From: Candidatus Poribacteria bacterium
GTDB taxonomy: Bacteria; Poribacteria; WGA-4E; WGA-3G
Length of the DNA stretch: 64,000 nucleotides
Reading direction: 5' to 3'
Assembly (NCBI GenBank): GCA_022819945.1
Contig: JAJEGI010000044.1
Location: 16,912 to 80,911 of the forward strand
This document shows positions 1 through 9,462 of this stretch, piece after piece; the stretch's first letter is position 1; each line of letters opens with the position of its first letter. A program made the translations under genes and the position numbers. The notes under the pieces were generated by a model. It did no database searches. It was not told the origin of the DNA and worked only from the letters and a program-made list of their open reading frames with translations.

Positions 1-1154
1 CGTAATCCTAATGCTTTCCCGTTTGCAGCGTAAGGGAACCGTCCTACTTTCACCTCGTAACCTTCATCTGTCGCCTCTTTTTCTGTCATGCCGACATGCC
101 CGATTTCAGGCAAGGTGAAAACACACCACGGGATCACTTGGTAATCCATCTGAGCATGGGTACCGAGACAGTTTTGTGCCGCAACCTTTCCTTCTGCCGA
201 TGCGACGTGTGCCAACAGATACCGACTGGCGACATCCCCAACGGCATAGATACCTGGAACATTCGTCTGCATCTGTGTATCCACAACGATTTTTCCGCCC
301 TCTGTGCGAACACCAACCTTTTCTAACCCGATGTTCTCAGTGTTGTAACGCCTCCCGATTGAGACGAGCATTTTTTCTGCTGTGATCTCTTCACCGGATT
401 CAAGTACTGCTGTGACATCCGTATCCGATTTTTTAACGTGTGTAAGTTTGGCACCCGTATGGATAGTGATACCCTTTCGCTTCATGAAAAGTTGGATATG
501 ACGGATCACTTGCACGTCCTCAGTCGCCAAAATTGTGGGAAGGAGTTCCAACACAGTCACTTGACAACCGAGCGCGTTGAAGATTGAGGCAAATTCACAC
601 CCGGAAACCCCACCCCCGACAATCAACAAACTTGCGGGGAGTTCTGTGAGGTTGAGGATACCTGTCGTCGTCAAGACTTGGGTCTCATCAATTTCAAAGA
701 CAGGGGGTTCTGCGGGTTCGGAACCTGTGGCGATGACAACATTTTTCGCATGCAGCTGCTCAGTTGTACCGTCGGGTTTATTGATGAGAATGGTGTTTCT
801 ATCGGTAAGCGTTGCTGTTCCGTTGAAGGTATCAACGCCGTTTGCTTTCAGCAGTTGTGCGATACCTCCCGTTAATTGCGCAATCACCGAGGTTTTGTGC
901 GCCAATACCTGCGGGTAATCAATTGTTGCTTCACCACTGATATGCACACCGAAATCAGATGCATCTTGAACCTGCGTAGCGAGGTTAGCGACAGCAAAAA
1001 GCGTTTTCGTCGGGATACACCCTCGATTCAGGCAGGTCCCGCCCCACTCGCCTTTTTCTATGAGGCAGACGCTACCACCGAGTTGTGCCGCTTTAATAGC
1101 CGCAACATACCCACCTGGTCCCCCGCCGATAATTCCGACATCGTACGTAGACAT
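1..1154 (-). CDS. lpdA: dihydrolipoyl dehydrogenase, C-terminus cut by window edge
   Basis: FAD/NAD disulphide oxidoreductase that reoxidises protein-bound dihydrolipoamide in 2-oxoacid dehydrogenase or glycine cleavage complexes. Reading the minus strand from ATG 1152-1154 gives an FAD-binding GIIGGGPGGYVAA at the N-terminus, the redox disulphide in GGTCLNRGCIPTK, a second dinucleotide fold (LLIVGGGVSGCEFASI) and the FAD motif GIYAVGDVA. About 384 residues are present; the usual protein is about 460, so only the dimerisation domain is partly missing, off the window. AGGAG lies six bases before the ATG and a good promoter lies upstream (1184-1212). Family assignment is firm; which 2-oxoacid complex it serves cannot be told here. 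Confidence 0.95.
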   Translation of the reverse strand, partial: MSTYDVGIIGGGPGGYVAAIKAAQLGGSVCLIEKGEWGGTCLNRGCIPTKTLFAVANLATQVQDASDFGVHISGEATIDYPQVLAHKTSVIAQLTGGIAQLLKANGVDTFNGTATLTDRNTILINKPDGTTEQLHAKNVVIATGSEPAEPPVFEIDETQVLTTTGILNLTELPASLLIVGGGVSGCEFASIFNALGCQVTVLELLPTILATEDVQVIRHIQLFMKRKGITIHTGAKLTHVKKSDTDVTAVLESGEEITAEKMLVSIGRRYNTENIGLEKVGVRTEGGKIVVDTQMQTNVPGIYAVGDVASRYLLAHVASAEGKVAAQNCLGTHAQMDYQVIPWCVFTLPEIGHVGMTEKEATDEGYEVKVGRFPYAANGKALGL

Positions 1155-1183
1155 AACCGCTCCTGTTTTGTGAGATCAATTGA

Positions 1184-1212
1184 ATTTTAGCACAATGACT
1201 GAAGGCTGTCAA
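1184..1212 (-). promoter_or_regulatory. promoter of lpdA
   Basis: On the minus strand TTGACA (1207-1212), a 17-bp spacer, then TAAAAT (1184-1189) preceded by TGC, an extended -10. It sits about 30 bases upstream of the lpdA start. Confidence 0.7.
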
Positions 1213-1247
1213 ATCCAAAGCACTCAATTTTGAGTCAATGAGACCAT

Positions 1248-1295
1248 AAAAAAGGCGATTGCGCTCCAGCATTCCGGCTGGTATCTACAATCGCC
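1248..1295 (-). terminator. intrinsic terminator after the sigma-factor gene
   Basis: Stem GGCGATTG (1254-1261) / CAATCGCC (1288-1295) with an inner CCAGC/GCTGG helix. On the minus strand it is followed by a run of six T, so it ends transcription of the gene at 1341-1991. Confidence 0.8.
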
Positions 1296-1340
1296 GCTAC
1301 GTTTGAATTGTGGTTATTTCCAAAAGGTGCCTCCAAAAAG

Positions 1341-1991
1341 TTATTCTGCCAAACCGAGCCTTTGTGCTGCGCCTGTCAGTTTCTGCGTCACCTGTGTCAC
1401 CAGTTGGCTGACGCGAGATTCAGAGAGATTCAACATTTCGGCAATCTCACAATTTCGCTGATCCTCGCGAAGGCAGGCGAAAACTTCGCGTTCACGGGGG
1501 GTTAAGGTTTTCAGAAGTTTAGGCAAGGCAGCCTCAAAACTAATGTTACGCACGAGTGCCTCCTCAAATTCAGTGTAACAGGCTGGAACCTCCCGTAACC
1601 GTCCGAGGTCTTGTTTCACTTCAGCCCTCGGATCCTCATCCGGATCCCACGCACCATTAAAACTACGGCGTTCCCGGTGCTTGTGGATGAGTTCACTCCT
1701 TTTGGCGTTCATCAAAGTCCCACAGATGTGTGGGCGGATGAAAGTGCCGAAATTCGCGCCACTCGGGTGTGTCGGGTTGAACTTAGGCCCTTTTTCGATA
1801 AGTACCGTCGCAGCGATTTGCTGCAAATCCTCCCGCATCTCGGAACACTTCGGTGAAGCATACGCTATACATCCAGCACACCGGTTCAAATCCGGCAGTA
1901 GACGTGTTATCGTTTTGTTATCAGGATTGAAAATCCCATGATGCTTGTAACGCGGACATTTTATGCCTTTCAACTGACATCTCAATTTCAT
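1341..1991 (-). CDS. sigma-70-like factor with Cys-rich N-terminus
   Basis: Likely an RNA polymerase sigma factor. Residues about 54-110 resemble sigma region 2 (helical, with FGTFIRPHICG), and residues about 160-205 are a clear region 4 helix-turn-helix (LTPREREVF ... EIAEMLNLSESRVSQL). The first 50 residues carry five cysteines (C5, C12, C38, C41, C50, including a CxxC), a possible metal or redox-sensing module not normal in sigma factors. The start is supported by GGAGGG eight bases upstream. It lies downstream of a STAS protein in the same direction, 184 bp apart, and ends in a strong terminator. No cognate anti-sigma is visible. Promoter specificity is unknown. Confidence 0.8.
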   Translation of the reverse strand: MKLRCQLKGIKCPRYKHHGIFNPDNKTITRLLPDLNRCAGCIAYASPKCSEMREDLQQIAATVLIEKGPKFNPTHPSGANFGTFIRPHICGTLMNAKRSELIHKHRERRSFNGAWDPDEDPRAEVKQDLGRLREVPACYTEFEEALVRNISFEAALPKLLKTLTPREREVFACLREDQRNCEIAEMLNLSESRVSQLVTQVTQKLTGAAQRLGLAE

Positions 1992-2175
1992 GGTTTGCCC
2001 TCCATGAAGCAGGTCCTTGACTTGCGATATGCTACTTTAACAGCATGCATTTGTCATGCTGCTATCCAAAATCCGCTTACTATTTTTATTCTACAATTTT
2101 TAAAAAGAAAAAACAATACAAAATTTCAAAACTGAAGCACGCTTGCTTGAGCATTGATTCAAGTCGCTGCCCCCG

Positions 2176-2526
2176 TTAGTCACCCTTGGCGAGTGCCAAA
2201 ATCGCAGCTTCCTCACTCTCGAAATGTTCAAAAATATGCACAAGCCGACTCAGGACGAGTAAACTCTTAATATGTCGCCCAACATTGATAATACCGATAC
2301 GACTTTTCAGCTGCGTTGCGATCACATGCACATTTACCAGCATGCCGAGTGCCGAACTATCTATTTTGTGAACGTGCTCGAAATTGATGATGAAGCAGGG
2401 CTTATGGGAAGCCTCTAATAACTCCAACGCGAGTTTCTCTCGCAATTCCGATATTGCAGTGCCGACAATTTTACCGTGAGGTTCCAAAATTGGAACGCCG
2501 CCTCTCAGACGCGTCATCATTACCAT
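2176..2526 (-). CDS. STAS-domain anti-sigma factor antagonist
   Basis: 116 residues forming one STAS domain. The phosphorylation-site region reads KIDSSALGMLVN, with the Ser of the DSSALG motif expected to be the target of a serine kinase in the SpoIIAA/RsbV family. Such proteins bind anti-sigma kinases and release the sigma factor. AAGGAGA precedes the ATG by eight bases. The neighbouring sigma-like gene downstream makes a partner-switch function plausible, but the anti-sigma kinase is not in the window, so the link is inferred. Confidence 0.85.
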   Translation of the reverse strand: MVMMTRLRGGVPILEPHGKIVGTAISELREKLALELLEASHKPCFIINFEHVHKIDSSALGMLVNVHVIATQLKSRIGIINVGRHIKSLLVLSRLVHIFEHFESEEAAILALAKGD

Positions 2527-2789
2527 GGATTTTCTCCTTTATTATTTTTTTTCACATCTCGATGACCCTGAAAGATACCTCGGTTTCGGTCATGGACGAG
2601 ACATGAAACTTGGCATAATGATCCCTAAAATATTCGGTATATTACTTATAAACATGAAACGGAAAAAGTTTAGGGTAAATTTACATTTTTTTGGATTTTT
2701 TTTGAAATAGCGTGTGCTACAGTCAATTATGTGCCAATTTTCTTAAAAAACGCAGTTTCTGTGCCAAGACTGCTGCATCAGTGCTAAAT

Positions 2790-2818
2790 TTGACAAAAAG
2801 GGCGAGGTGTGCTATAGT
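2790..2818 (+). promoter_or_regulatory. promoter of the gamma-glutamyltransferase gene
   Basis: TTGACA (2790-2795), 17-bp spacer, TATAGT (2813-2818) with TGC directly before it (extended -10). The rest of the 2527-2846 gap is AT-rich and shows no gene. Confidence 0.8.
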
Positions 2819-2846
2819 GGTAGCAGTCTGAAAGTAGGAGAGAAAG

Positions 2847-4457
2847 ATGTTTGATGGGTACTACCCAAACCAATTTGGACCTGGACGTTCTGCTGTCATC
2901 TGCCAACATGGTGCAGTTGCAACGAGTCAACCGCTTGCTGCACAGGGCGGATTACAGATTCTACGCGAGGGTGGAAACGCTATTGATGCGGCGGTCGCGA
3001 CTGCTGCAATCCTCAACGTCGTTGAGCCGATGTCAACGGGTATCGGTGGCGATGCGTTCATGCTGGTCTACCAGCCTAAAGACGGTGTAATCCGTGGATT
3101 AAACGCAAGTGGTAGGGCACCTTACGCCGCAGAACTGGAATTCTTTACCAAACAGGGATTACGCAGCATTCCCGCTTTTGGGAGCATGTATCCGGTTACG
3201 GTTCCGGGGACGATTGACGGATGGGCGACCCTCCTTGAGGCGTGTGGGACGATGTCATTGGCAGAGGTCCTACAACCCGCGATTGATTACGCTGAGAACG
3301 GATTTCCGGTCAGTCCACAAATTAGCCTCGCGTGGCAAGGCAGTGCTGCGATGTTGGCGCAGCATCCCGATACGGCAAAGACATATCTTACAAACGGTAA
3401 GGCACCAAAACCGGGTGAAATCTTTCAACAACCGAACTTCGCACGGACGTTACGGTTGATTGCTGAAGGCGGACGTGATGCCTTTTATCACGGCGAAATC
3501 GCTGATAAGATCGTTCAGTTTTCCGATGAGAATGGCGGACTGTTCACACGGCAAGACTTCGCTGACCACAAATCCGATTGGGTTGAACCGATTGCTACGA
3601 ATTACCGGGGTTATGATGTCTATGAGATTCCACCCAATGGACAGGGTATTGCTGCACTGCTTGCACTCAATATCGTTGAAGGATTTGACCTCGGAGCGAT
3701 GGGGCATAACAGTCCTGAGCATCTACACTACGCAATTGAGGCAATGAAATTGGGATTCGCCGATCTCTATAAGTACGTAACAGACCCAGCATTTGTAGAT
3801 GTACCGGTAGCCGGACTGCTCTCTGACGACTATGCCGAAAGTCAACGGTCCCGTATCTCGCCAGAACGGGCGAATATGGAACCGAGTGCCGGTGTTCCCT
3901 CAATAGGGAGTGATACGGTGTACCTCTGTGCCGTTGACAGTGATCGAAACGTTGTCTCTTTTATTAATAGTCTCTTTGCTGGCTTTGGCTCAGGTTTGAC
4001 TGCTGGTGATACTGGTATTATGTTGCAAAATCGAGGTGCAGGTTTTTCATTGGATCCGAACCATGCGAATTGTATTGCGCCGCATAAACGGACGTTACAT
4101 ACGATTATCCCCGGTATGATTGCCCAAAATGGGGTGCCGTTGGTTACCTTCGGTGTTATGGGCGGGCAGATGCAAACACAAGGGCATTTACAGTTTGTGT
4201 CCAATCTCATTGACTTCAATATGGATGTTCAAAATGCCTTAGATGCGCCTCGGTTTCGGGTGATGGACGATTCTCGGATTATGCTGGAGGCAGGCATTCC
4301 AATGAATGTGCAAGCCGCGTTGGCACAGAAAGGACATCGTATCGTATCGGGAGACACTTTTTTTGGGGGCGGGCAAGCGATTTTTATCAACCCCTCTTTC
4401 AATACGCTTGTCGCCGGATCGGATCCGAGACGTGATGGGTGTGCGGTCGGCTATTGA
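2847..4457 (+). CDS. ggt: gamma-glutamyltransferase family protein
   Basis: N-terminal nucleophile hydrolase that cleaves or transfers gamma-glutamyl groups, for example from glutathione. The sequence shows the family hallmarks: GGNAIDAAVATAAILNVVEP near the N-terminus, GIGGDAF, and the autoprocessing site before Thr357 in GSDTVYLCAVD, where the new N-terminal Thr is the nucleophile. At 536 residues it has the usual length of YwrD-like members. There is no signal peptide, so a cytoplasmic protein is likely, unlike periplasmic Ggt. AGGAG precedes the ATG and a strong promoter is 29 bases upstream. It may feed glutamate to the next gene's pathway, but this is only context. Confidence 0.93.
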   Translation: MFDGYYPNQFGPGRSAVICQHGAVATSQPLAAQGGLQILREGGNAIDAAVATAAILNVVEPMSTGIGGDAFMLVYQPKDGVIRGLNASGRAPYAAELEFFTKQGLRSIPAFGSMYPVTVPGTIDGWATLLEACGTMSLAEVLQPAIDYAENGFPVSPQISLAWQGSAAMLAQHPDTAKTYLTNGKAPKPGEIFQQPNFARTLRLIAEGGRDAFYHGEIADKIVQFSDENGGLFTRQDFADHKSDWVEPIATNYRGYDVYEIPPNGQGIAALLALNIVEGFDLGAMGHNSPEHLHYAIEAMKLGFADLYKYVTDPAFVDVPVAGLLSDDYAESQRSRISPERANMEPSAGVPSIGSDTVYLCAVDSDRNVVSFINSLFAGFGSGLTAGDTGIMLQNRGAGFSLDPNHANCIAPHKRTLHTIIPGMIAQNGVPLVTFGVMGGQMQTQGHLQFVSNLIDFNMDVQNALDAPRFRVMDDSRIMLEAGIPMNVQAALAQKGHRIVSGDTFFGGGQAIFINPSFNTLVAGSDPRRDGCAVGY

Positions 4458-4474
4458 GACGGCGGAGAATTTGC

Positions 4475-4503
4475 TTGACTTTCGGCTTAAATTGAGGTAT
4501 AAT
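4475..4503 (+). promoter_or_regulatory. promoter of gltB with long leader
   Basis: TTGACT (4475-4480), 17-bp spacer, TATAAT (4498-4503). Transcription from here would give an untranslated leader of about 330 nt before gltB. Confidence 0.8.
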
Positions 4504-4509
4504 ATTAAG

Positions 4510-4837
4510 ACTAACATGCGGTTTTGCCGAAAAAAAATGAGGCTTAAACCGAACATGTAAGCCCGCCAAGCCGGTCGCGAATCACCGTTGATTCCAAAGG
4601 CTCTCTCTTGCCTTGAGGCGCGCTATTTTCGGCAGGATACGAGTCCTCAGCGTCCGCCCAACCCTGAAAGCGAAATCCGTTTTCTGATCTGTTTGTAACC
4701 TTAATAAAAAGGTATAGGGTTAAGGCACGTGAACCTCGCCTCGCGGATTAAATATAAAAAGACGAAGCGTAAACAACTTGATTTACAACGCCAATGAAAA
4801 AGAAATATAGAAGAATGTATGGAGAGTTAGTTTAAAA
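4510..4837 (+). other. long gltB leader region
   Basis: Gap of about 330 nt between promoter and start codon. It begins with an imperfect hairpin (ACATG-C-GGTTT at 4514-4524 against AAACC-GAA-CATGT at 4546-4558). No glutamine, cobalamin or other riboswitch consensus was recognised. GGAGAG precedes the gltB ATG. Confidence 0.4.
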
Positions 4838-7800
4838 ATGTACAAGGATTTAAACGAAAAAGATGCCTGTGGTGTAGGTTTTATCGCGAACCGTTTCGGA
4901 AGTCGGAGCCATGAGATTATCAAGATGGCGACGCAAGCGGTCACGAATTTGACGCACCGAGGCGCGGTGGCGGCGGACGCAAAAACAGGCGACGGGGCAG
5001 GTATCTTAACACAAATTCCAGAAAAACTATTTCAAAAAGAACTTGAGAAACTTGGAGTCCACCTTGATTCGATAAATGACATGGGTGTCGGGATGATTTT
5101 TCTCCCACGACACAACGAAAAGGCATTGGCACAGGGACGCACGCTCATTGAAAAGACGTTACAACAATACGGCGTTCCGCTCCTCGGATGGCGTTCAGTG
5201 CCTCTGGATCTTTCTGCGCTTGGGACCAAGGCTTTAGAAACAATGCCGGACATTCAGCAGGTATTGGTAGGGAGACCAGAGCAGCTCGCAGACGATGCCT
5301 TTGAAAGATGCCTGTACTTAATATGTAAAGAGTTAGAACATCGTATCACAGCGGCAGGCCTTGATGAATTCCATATCGCATCCTTTTCGCATCGGACGGT
5401 CGTCTACAAAGGATTGCTCGTCGCACCGCAGCTTGCGCAATTTTATCTCGACTTAAAAGATTCCGATTTTGAGGCAGCACTCGCTGTTTTCCACCAACGT
5501 TATAGTACAAACACCTCTTCCACGTGGATGCTCGCGCAACCCTTCCACACACTTGCACACAACGGTGAAATCAACACTTTGATGGGCAACCGAAATTGGA
5601 TGCGGGCACGCGAGGCTGACTTACAATCTCCTCTCTGGAACGAACATATCCAAAAACTTGTTCCTATAATCAATGAACACGGCAGCGATTCGATGAGTTT
5701 GGATAGCGTGTTAGAGTTATTAACACATTCTGACCGCGATATCCTGCACGCCATGATGTGTCTGATCCCGGAGGCGTATGAACAGATCCCTGATATGCCG
5801 GATGTGCTCAAAGCCTGTTACGAGTACCTCTCATGTGTCAGTGAACCTTGGGATGGACCGGCGGCGGTCGCGTTTACGGATGGTGTTGTTGTTGGCGCAA
5901 GTCTGGATAGAAACGGTTTACGACCCGCACGCTACAAAGTCACAGAAGACGGAACCGTTGTCATGGGTTCTGAAGTCGGTATTATTGAACTTGACGACAG
6001 TCGCGTTGTGGAAAAAGGGCGTTTGGGACCCGGGCAAATGATCGCTGTTGATACAGCGCACGGAAAATTACTGAAGGATTCGGAGATTAAGCATAGAGTT
6101 GCTGAGCAAAAACCTTATGCGGAGTGGGTACAGAAAGGTATCGTGACACTTCCGACTGAAAAAGACGACGCTTCCACTATGACGGATGCTGTTCCTGAGC
6201 AGCTGCCGATGTACCAGAAAGCCTTCGGTTATATGACTGAGGATGTCGAGCGATTTATTAAACCCATGGTAACGGAAGCGAAGGAAGCAGTCGGTTCAAT
6301 GGGTGATGATACGCCACCTGCTGTGATTTCTCGGCACCCCCGATTGCTCTACACTTATTTCAAACAACGCTTCGCGCAGGTAACGAACCCTCCGATTGAT
6401 TCAATCCGTGAACGTCTGGTGATGTCACTCACGACTTACCTTGGGCGACGGCACAGTCTGCTTACGGAAACTGAAGCACATGCTCGACTCATTCGGTTAC
6501 CTTCACCAATCCTAACAAATGCGGATTTACAAGCGTTACGAGAACTCAATATACCCGATTTTCAGATCAGGACGCTTTCTGTCTGTTTCCCAGTATCTTC
6601 TGGTGAACAAGGCTTGGAATCCGCGTTGGAGGCGTTATGCCAACATGCCTCCGAGGCAGTCGATACAGGGACTACGCTTCTCGTGCTAAGTGATAAAGAT
6701 GTTAGTCCTGATTCCGCACCAATTCCGATGGCACTTGCTGTCGGTGCGGTCCATCACCATCTGATTCGAGAAGGGAAACGAATGCGAGTGAGCCTTATCG
6801 CTGAAACCGGAGATGCGAGAGAAGAACACCATTTTGCTGTCTTGATCGGTTATGGGGCAGCGGCTGTCAATCCTTATCTCGCGCTTTCAACGATTGTTCA
6901 ACTTGCTGAGGACGATGATCTTGCAGGACTCACAGCAACGAAAGCTGTTGAAACTTATAAGACAACCGTCGAAAAAGGTATTTTGAAGATTATGGCGAAG
7001 ATGGGGATTTCGACGGTTTCAAGTTATCGTGGTGCTCAGATTTTCGAGGCACTCGGTATCAATGCAACGGTTATTGATAAATGCTTTACGGGGACCACCT
7101 CTCGCTTGAACGGCATCGGGTTTGCCGAAATCGCTGCTGAGACGCTCCATTTCCATACAAAAGCGTTTTCAGGAAGCGAACGCGACGCATCGCTTGAAGA
7201 GGCAGGCTACTTCCGATTCCGTAGAAACGGTGAATTCCATGCGTTCAATCCGACAGTGTTTAAATCACTCCACAAGTTCGTCAAGGCGGGTAAGTCGGAG
7301 GATTATGAGGAATATGTTGACGCTGTTGAGAACGGTGAGCCTTCGAGTTTACGTGATTTAGTTGCATTCAAGCCGAGTACGCCTATCCCAATTGAGGAGG
7401 TAGAACCCGCGGAAGATATCGTGCGGCGTTTTACAACCGGTAGCATGTCTTTCGGCGCACTCAGCCGTGAAACACACGAGACTTTGGCAATTGCCATGAA
7501 CCGCCTCGGCGCGAAGTCCGGAAGTGGAGAAGGGGGAGAAAGTCCTACTCGGTTCAAGGAGCAGCCGAACGGTGATCTCGCTTCGAGTGCTATCAAACAG
7601 GTAGCATCCGGACGTTTCGGGGTCACACCAACGTACCTAATTTCGGCGAAAGAATTGGAAATCAAGATGGCGCAAGGGTCTAAACCTGGGGAGGGCGGAC
7701 AGATTCCGGGGCACAAAGTAACCGCTGAAATCGCCTCTATCCGACATTCTGTGCCGGGAGTTCCCTTGATTTCGCCGCCACCGCACCACGACATTTACTC

Positions 7801-9334
7801 TATTGAGGACTTGGCGCAGCTCATCTATGATTTGAAGCAAGCGAATCCGCAGGCGAAGGTCGCTGTAAAACTCGTGTCTGAATTTCTGGTTGGAACTATT
7901 GCATCAGGTGTCGCAAAGGGCTACGCCGATGTTATCCAAGTGAGTGGACATGAAGGCGGGACTGGCGCATCACCGCTGAGTTCCATTAAGAACGCAGGTA
8001 CACCTTGGGAACTCGGACTCGCAGAGACACAGCGCGCGCTCGTGGAAAACGAATTGCGGGATCGCGTTGTATTACGGGCAGACGGTGGAATGCGTTCGGG
8101 ACGTGATATTGTCATCGCTGCTATGTTGGGGGCAGAGGAATACGGCTTCGGCACAATAGCAATGGTAGCAACAGGATGCGTGATGGCGCGCCAATGCCAC
8201 CTGAATACCTGCCCTGTTGGAGTCGCCACGCAGGATCCGGCACTCCGTGCCAAGTATCCTGGGACCCCTGAAATGGTTGTTAACTTTATGTTGGGGGTGG
8301 CAAATGAAGTTCGAGCGATTCTCGCGAATCTCGGACACAGATGCTTGAACGATATTATTGGCCGTCCTGAATTGCTGCAACCGATTGACCTTGCAGATTA
8401 TCCAAAAGCTGCAACGCTTGATTTAAGCGAAATTCTGACACCTGCGGATCCAACCGGGACACAACCTCGCTATCATCTGCAGGAACGGAATAATCGAGAG
8501 GATATTCCGCTTGACGATCAGATTCTGGAGGATGCAGCGAAAGCGATCACGCAGAAAACATCGGTCCAACTTTTTTATCCTATTCGGAACACCCACCGGA
8601 CAGTCGGCGCAAAATTATCTGGTGAAATCGCGAGACGTTATGGCGACACGGGTTTGCCTGATAGAACAATTCAGTGCAACTTTGAGGGAAGTGCCGGGCA
8701 GAGTTTCGGTGCCTTCTGTATCAGTGGCGTACAATTCGTGTTGACAGGGGAAGCCAATGATTATGTTGGCAAAGGCATGGCAGGCGGAGAACTTATTATT
8801 AAACCCGCGCCAACTGCATCGTTTGAAACTTCTGAGAATACGATCATCGGAAATACAGTCTTATATGGCGCGACGGGCGGGACACTCTATGCAGCCGGTG
8901 GCGTTGGTGAACGGTTCTGCGTCCGAAATAGCGGTGCAACTGCTGTCGTTGAAGGGGTCGGTGATCACGGTTGTGAATACATGACCGCAGGTACAGTCGT
9001 AGTTATCGGCGAAACGGGTAGAAACTTTGGAGCCGGAATGACAGGCGGGACAGCCTATGTTCTGGATGAAAAACAGCAGTTCGAGCAGAAGTTCAACCCG
9101 GATTGGGTGAAAATAGAAAAGGTGAAGAATGAGGCGGACGTTAAGAGCCTGATGGCACTTATACAAAATCACGCAGCCTATACCGGTAGTCAGCATGCCG
9201 AGAATATTCTCACCAATTGGGAGGCGTTCCTTCCGCACTTTTGGAAGGTTGTAACACCACCTCCGCCGCCCCTTCCGGCACCTGTCCAACTGAAAAGGAG
9301 AGCTGCAACTCGGAGAGAGCGGAGGAAGCGTTAG
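4838..9334 (+). CDS. gltB: glutamate synthase large subunit
   Basis: Iron-sulphur flavoenzyme making two glutamates from glutamine and 2-oxoglutarate. The N-terminal amidotransferase (residues 11-about 420) starts at Cys11 after a ten-residue propeptide (MYKDLNEKDA). The central and FMN-binding synthase domains follow (residues about 480-1230), with the 3Fe-4S ligands C1114, C1120 and C1125 in CVMARQCHLNTC. The C-terminal glycine-rich beta-helix spans about 1260-1460. At 1498 residues it is full length. A proline run and a basic tail end the protein, an unusual extension. No gltD small subunit is adjacent, so it may use ferredoxin or a distant partner. A terminator follows at 9381. Confidence 0.96.
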   Translation: MYKDLNEKDACGVGFIANRFGSRSHEIIKMATQAVTNLTHRGAVAADAKTGDGAGILTQIPEKLFQKELEKLGVHLDSINDMGVGMIFLPRHNEKALAQGRTLIEKTLQQYGVPLLGWRSVPLDLSALGTKALETMPDIQQVLVGRPEQLADDAFERCLYLICKELEHRITAAGLDEFHIASFSHRTVVYKGLLVAPQLAQFYLDLKDSDFEAALAVFHQRYSTNTSSTWMLAQPFHTLAHNGEINTLMGNRNWMRAREADLQSPLWNEHIQKLVPIINEHGSDSMSLDSVLELLTHSDRDILHAMMCLIPEAYEQIPDMPDVLKACYEYLSCVSEPWDGPAAVAFTDGVVVGASLDRNGLRPARYKVTEDGTVVMGSEVGIIELDDSRVVEKGRLGPGQMIAVDTAHGKLLKDSEIKHRVAEQKPYAEWVQKGIVTLPTEKDDASTMTDAVPEQLPMYQKAFGYMTEDVERFIKPMVTEAKEAVGSMGDDTPPAVISRHPRLLYTYFKQRFAQVTNPPIDSIRERLVMSLTTYLGRRHSLLTETEAHARLIRLPSPILTNADLQALRELNIPDFQIRTLSVCFPVSSGEQGLESALEALCQHASEAVDTGTTLLVLSDKDVSPDSAPIPMALAVGAVHHHLIREGKRMRVSLIAETGDAREEHHFAVLIGYGAAAVNPYLALSTIVQLAEDDDLAGLTATKAVETYKTTVEKGILKIMAKMGISTVSSYRGAQIFEALGINATVIDKCFTGTTSRLNGIGFAEIAAETLHFHTKAFSGSERDASLEEAGYFRFRRNGEFHAFNPTVFKSLHKFVKAGKSEDYEEYVDAVENGEPSSLRDLVAFKPSTPIPIEEVEPAEDIVRRFTTGSMSFGALSRETHETLAIAMNRLGAKSGSGEGGESPTRFKEQPNGDLASSAIKQVASGRFGVTPTYLISAKELEIKMAQGSKPGEGGQIPGHKVTAEIASIRHSVPGVPLISPPPHHDIYSIEDLAQLIYDLKQANPQAKVAVKLVSEFLVGTIASGVAKGYADVIQVSGHEGGTGASPLSSIKNAGTPWELGLAETQRALVENELRDRVVLRADGGMRSGRDIVIAAMLGAEEYGFGTIAMVATGCVMARQCHLNTCPVGVATQDPALRAKYPGTPEMVVNFMLGVANEVRAILANLGHRCLNDIIGRPELLQPIDLADYPKAATLDLSEILTPADPTGTQPRYHLQERNNREDIPLDDQILEDAAKAITQKTSVQLFYPIRNTHRTVGAKLSGEIARRYGDTGLPDRTIQCNFEGSAGQSFGAFCISGVQFVLTGEANDYVGKGMAGGELIIKPAPTASFETSENTIIGNTVLYGATGGTLYAAGGVGERFCVRNSGATAVVEGVGDHGCEYMTAGTVVVIGETGRNFGAGMTGGTAYVLDEKQQFEQKFNPDWVKIEKVKNEADVKSLMALIQNHAAYTGSQHAENILTNWEAFLPHFWKVVTPPPPPLPAPVQLKRRAATRRERRKR

Positions 9335-9380
9335 AAATCCTGATCTGATAAGCAGCTTTAGAAATTACACGTAATAAGCA

Positions 9381-9430
9381 ACGCCGTGCTTCTGTGAAAT
9401 CCAGTTAGCACGGCGTATCTATTTTTTCGC
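9381..9430 (+). terminator. intrinsic terminator of gltB
   Basis: Perfect 10-bp stem ACGCCGTGCT (9381-9390) / AGCACGGCGT (9407-9416) followed by ATCTATTTTTT. Confidence 0.88.
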
Positions 9431-9462
9431 AGCTTTGGTTTCATTTCTGATATATGTCGCTG

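Noticed and set aside
4306..4560. 84-codon plus frame over the ggt end and gltB promoter
   Set aside because: Overlaps ggt out of frame and covers the promoter; no start signal.
4510..4837. Leader tested by eye for cobalamin, glutamine and T-box motifs
   Set aside because: No conserved boxes found; reported only as an unassigned leader.
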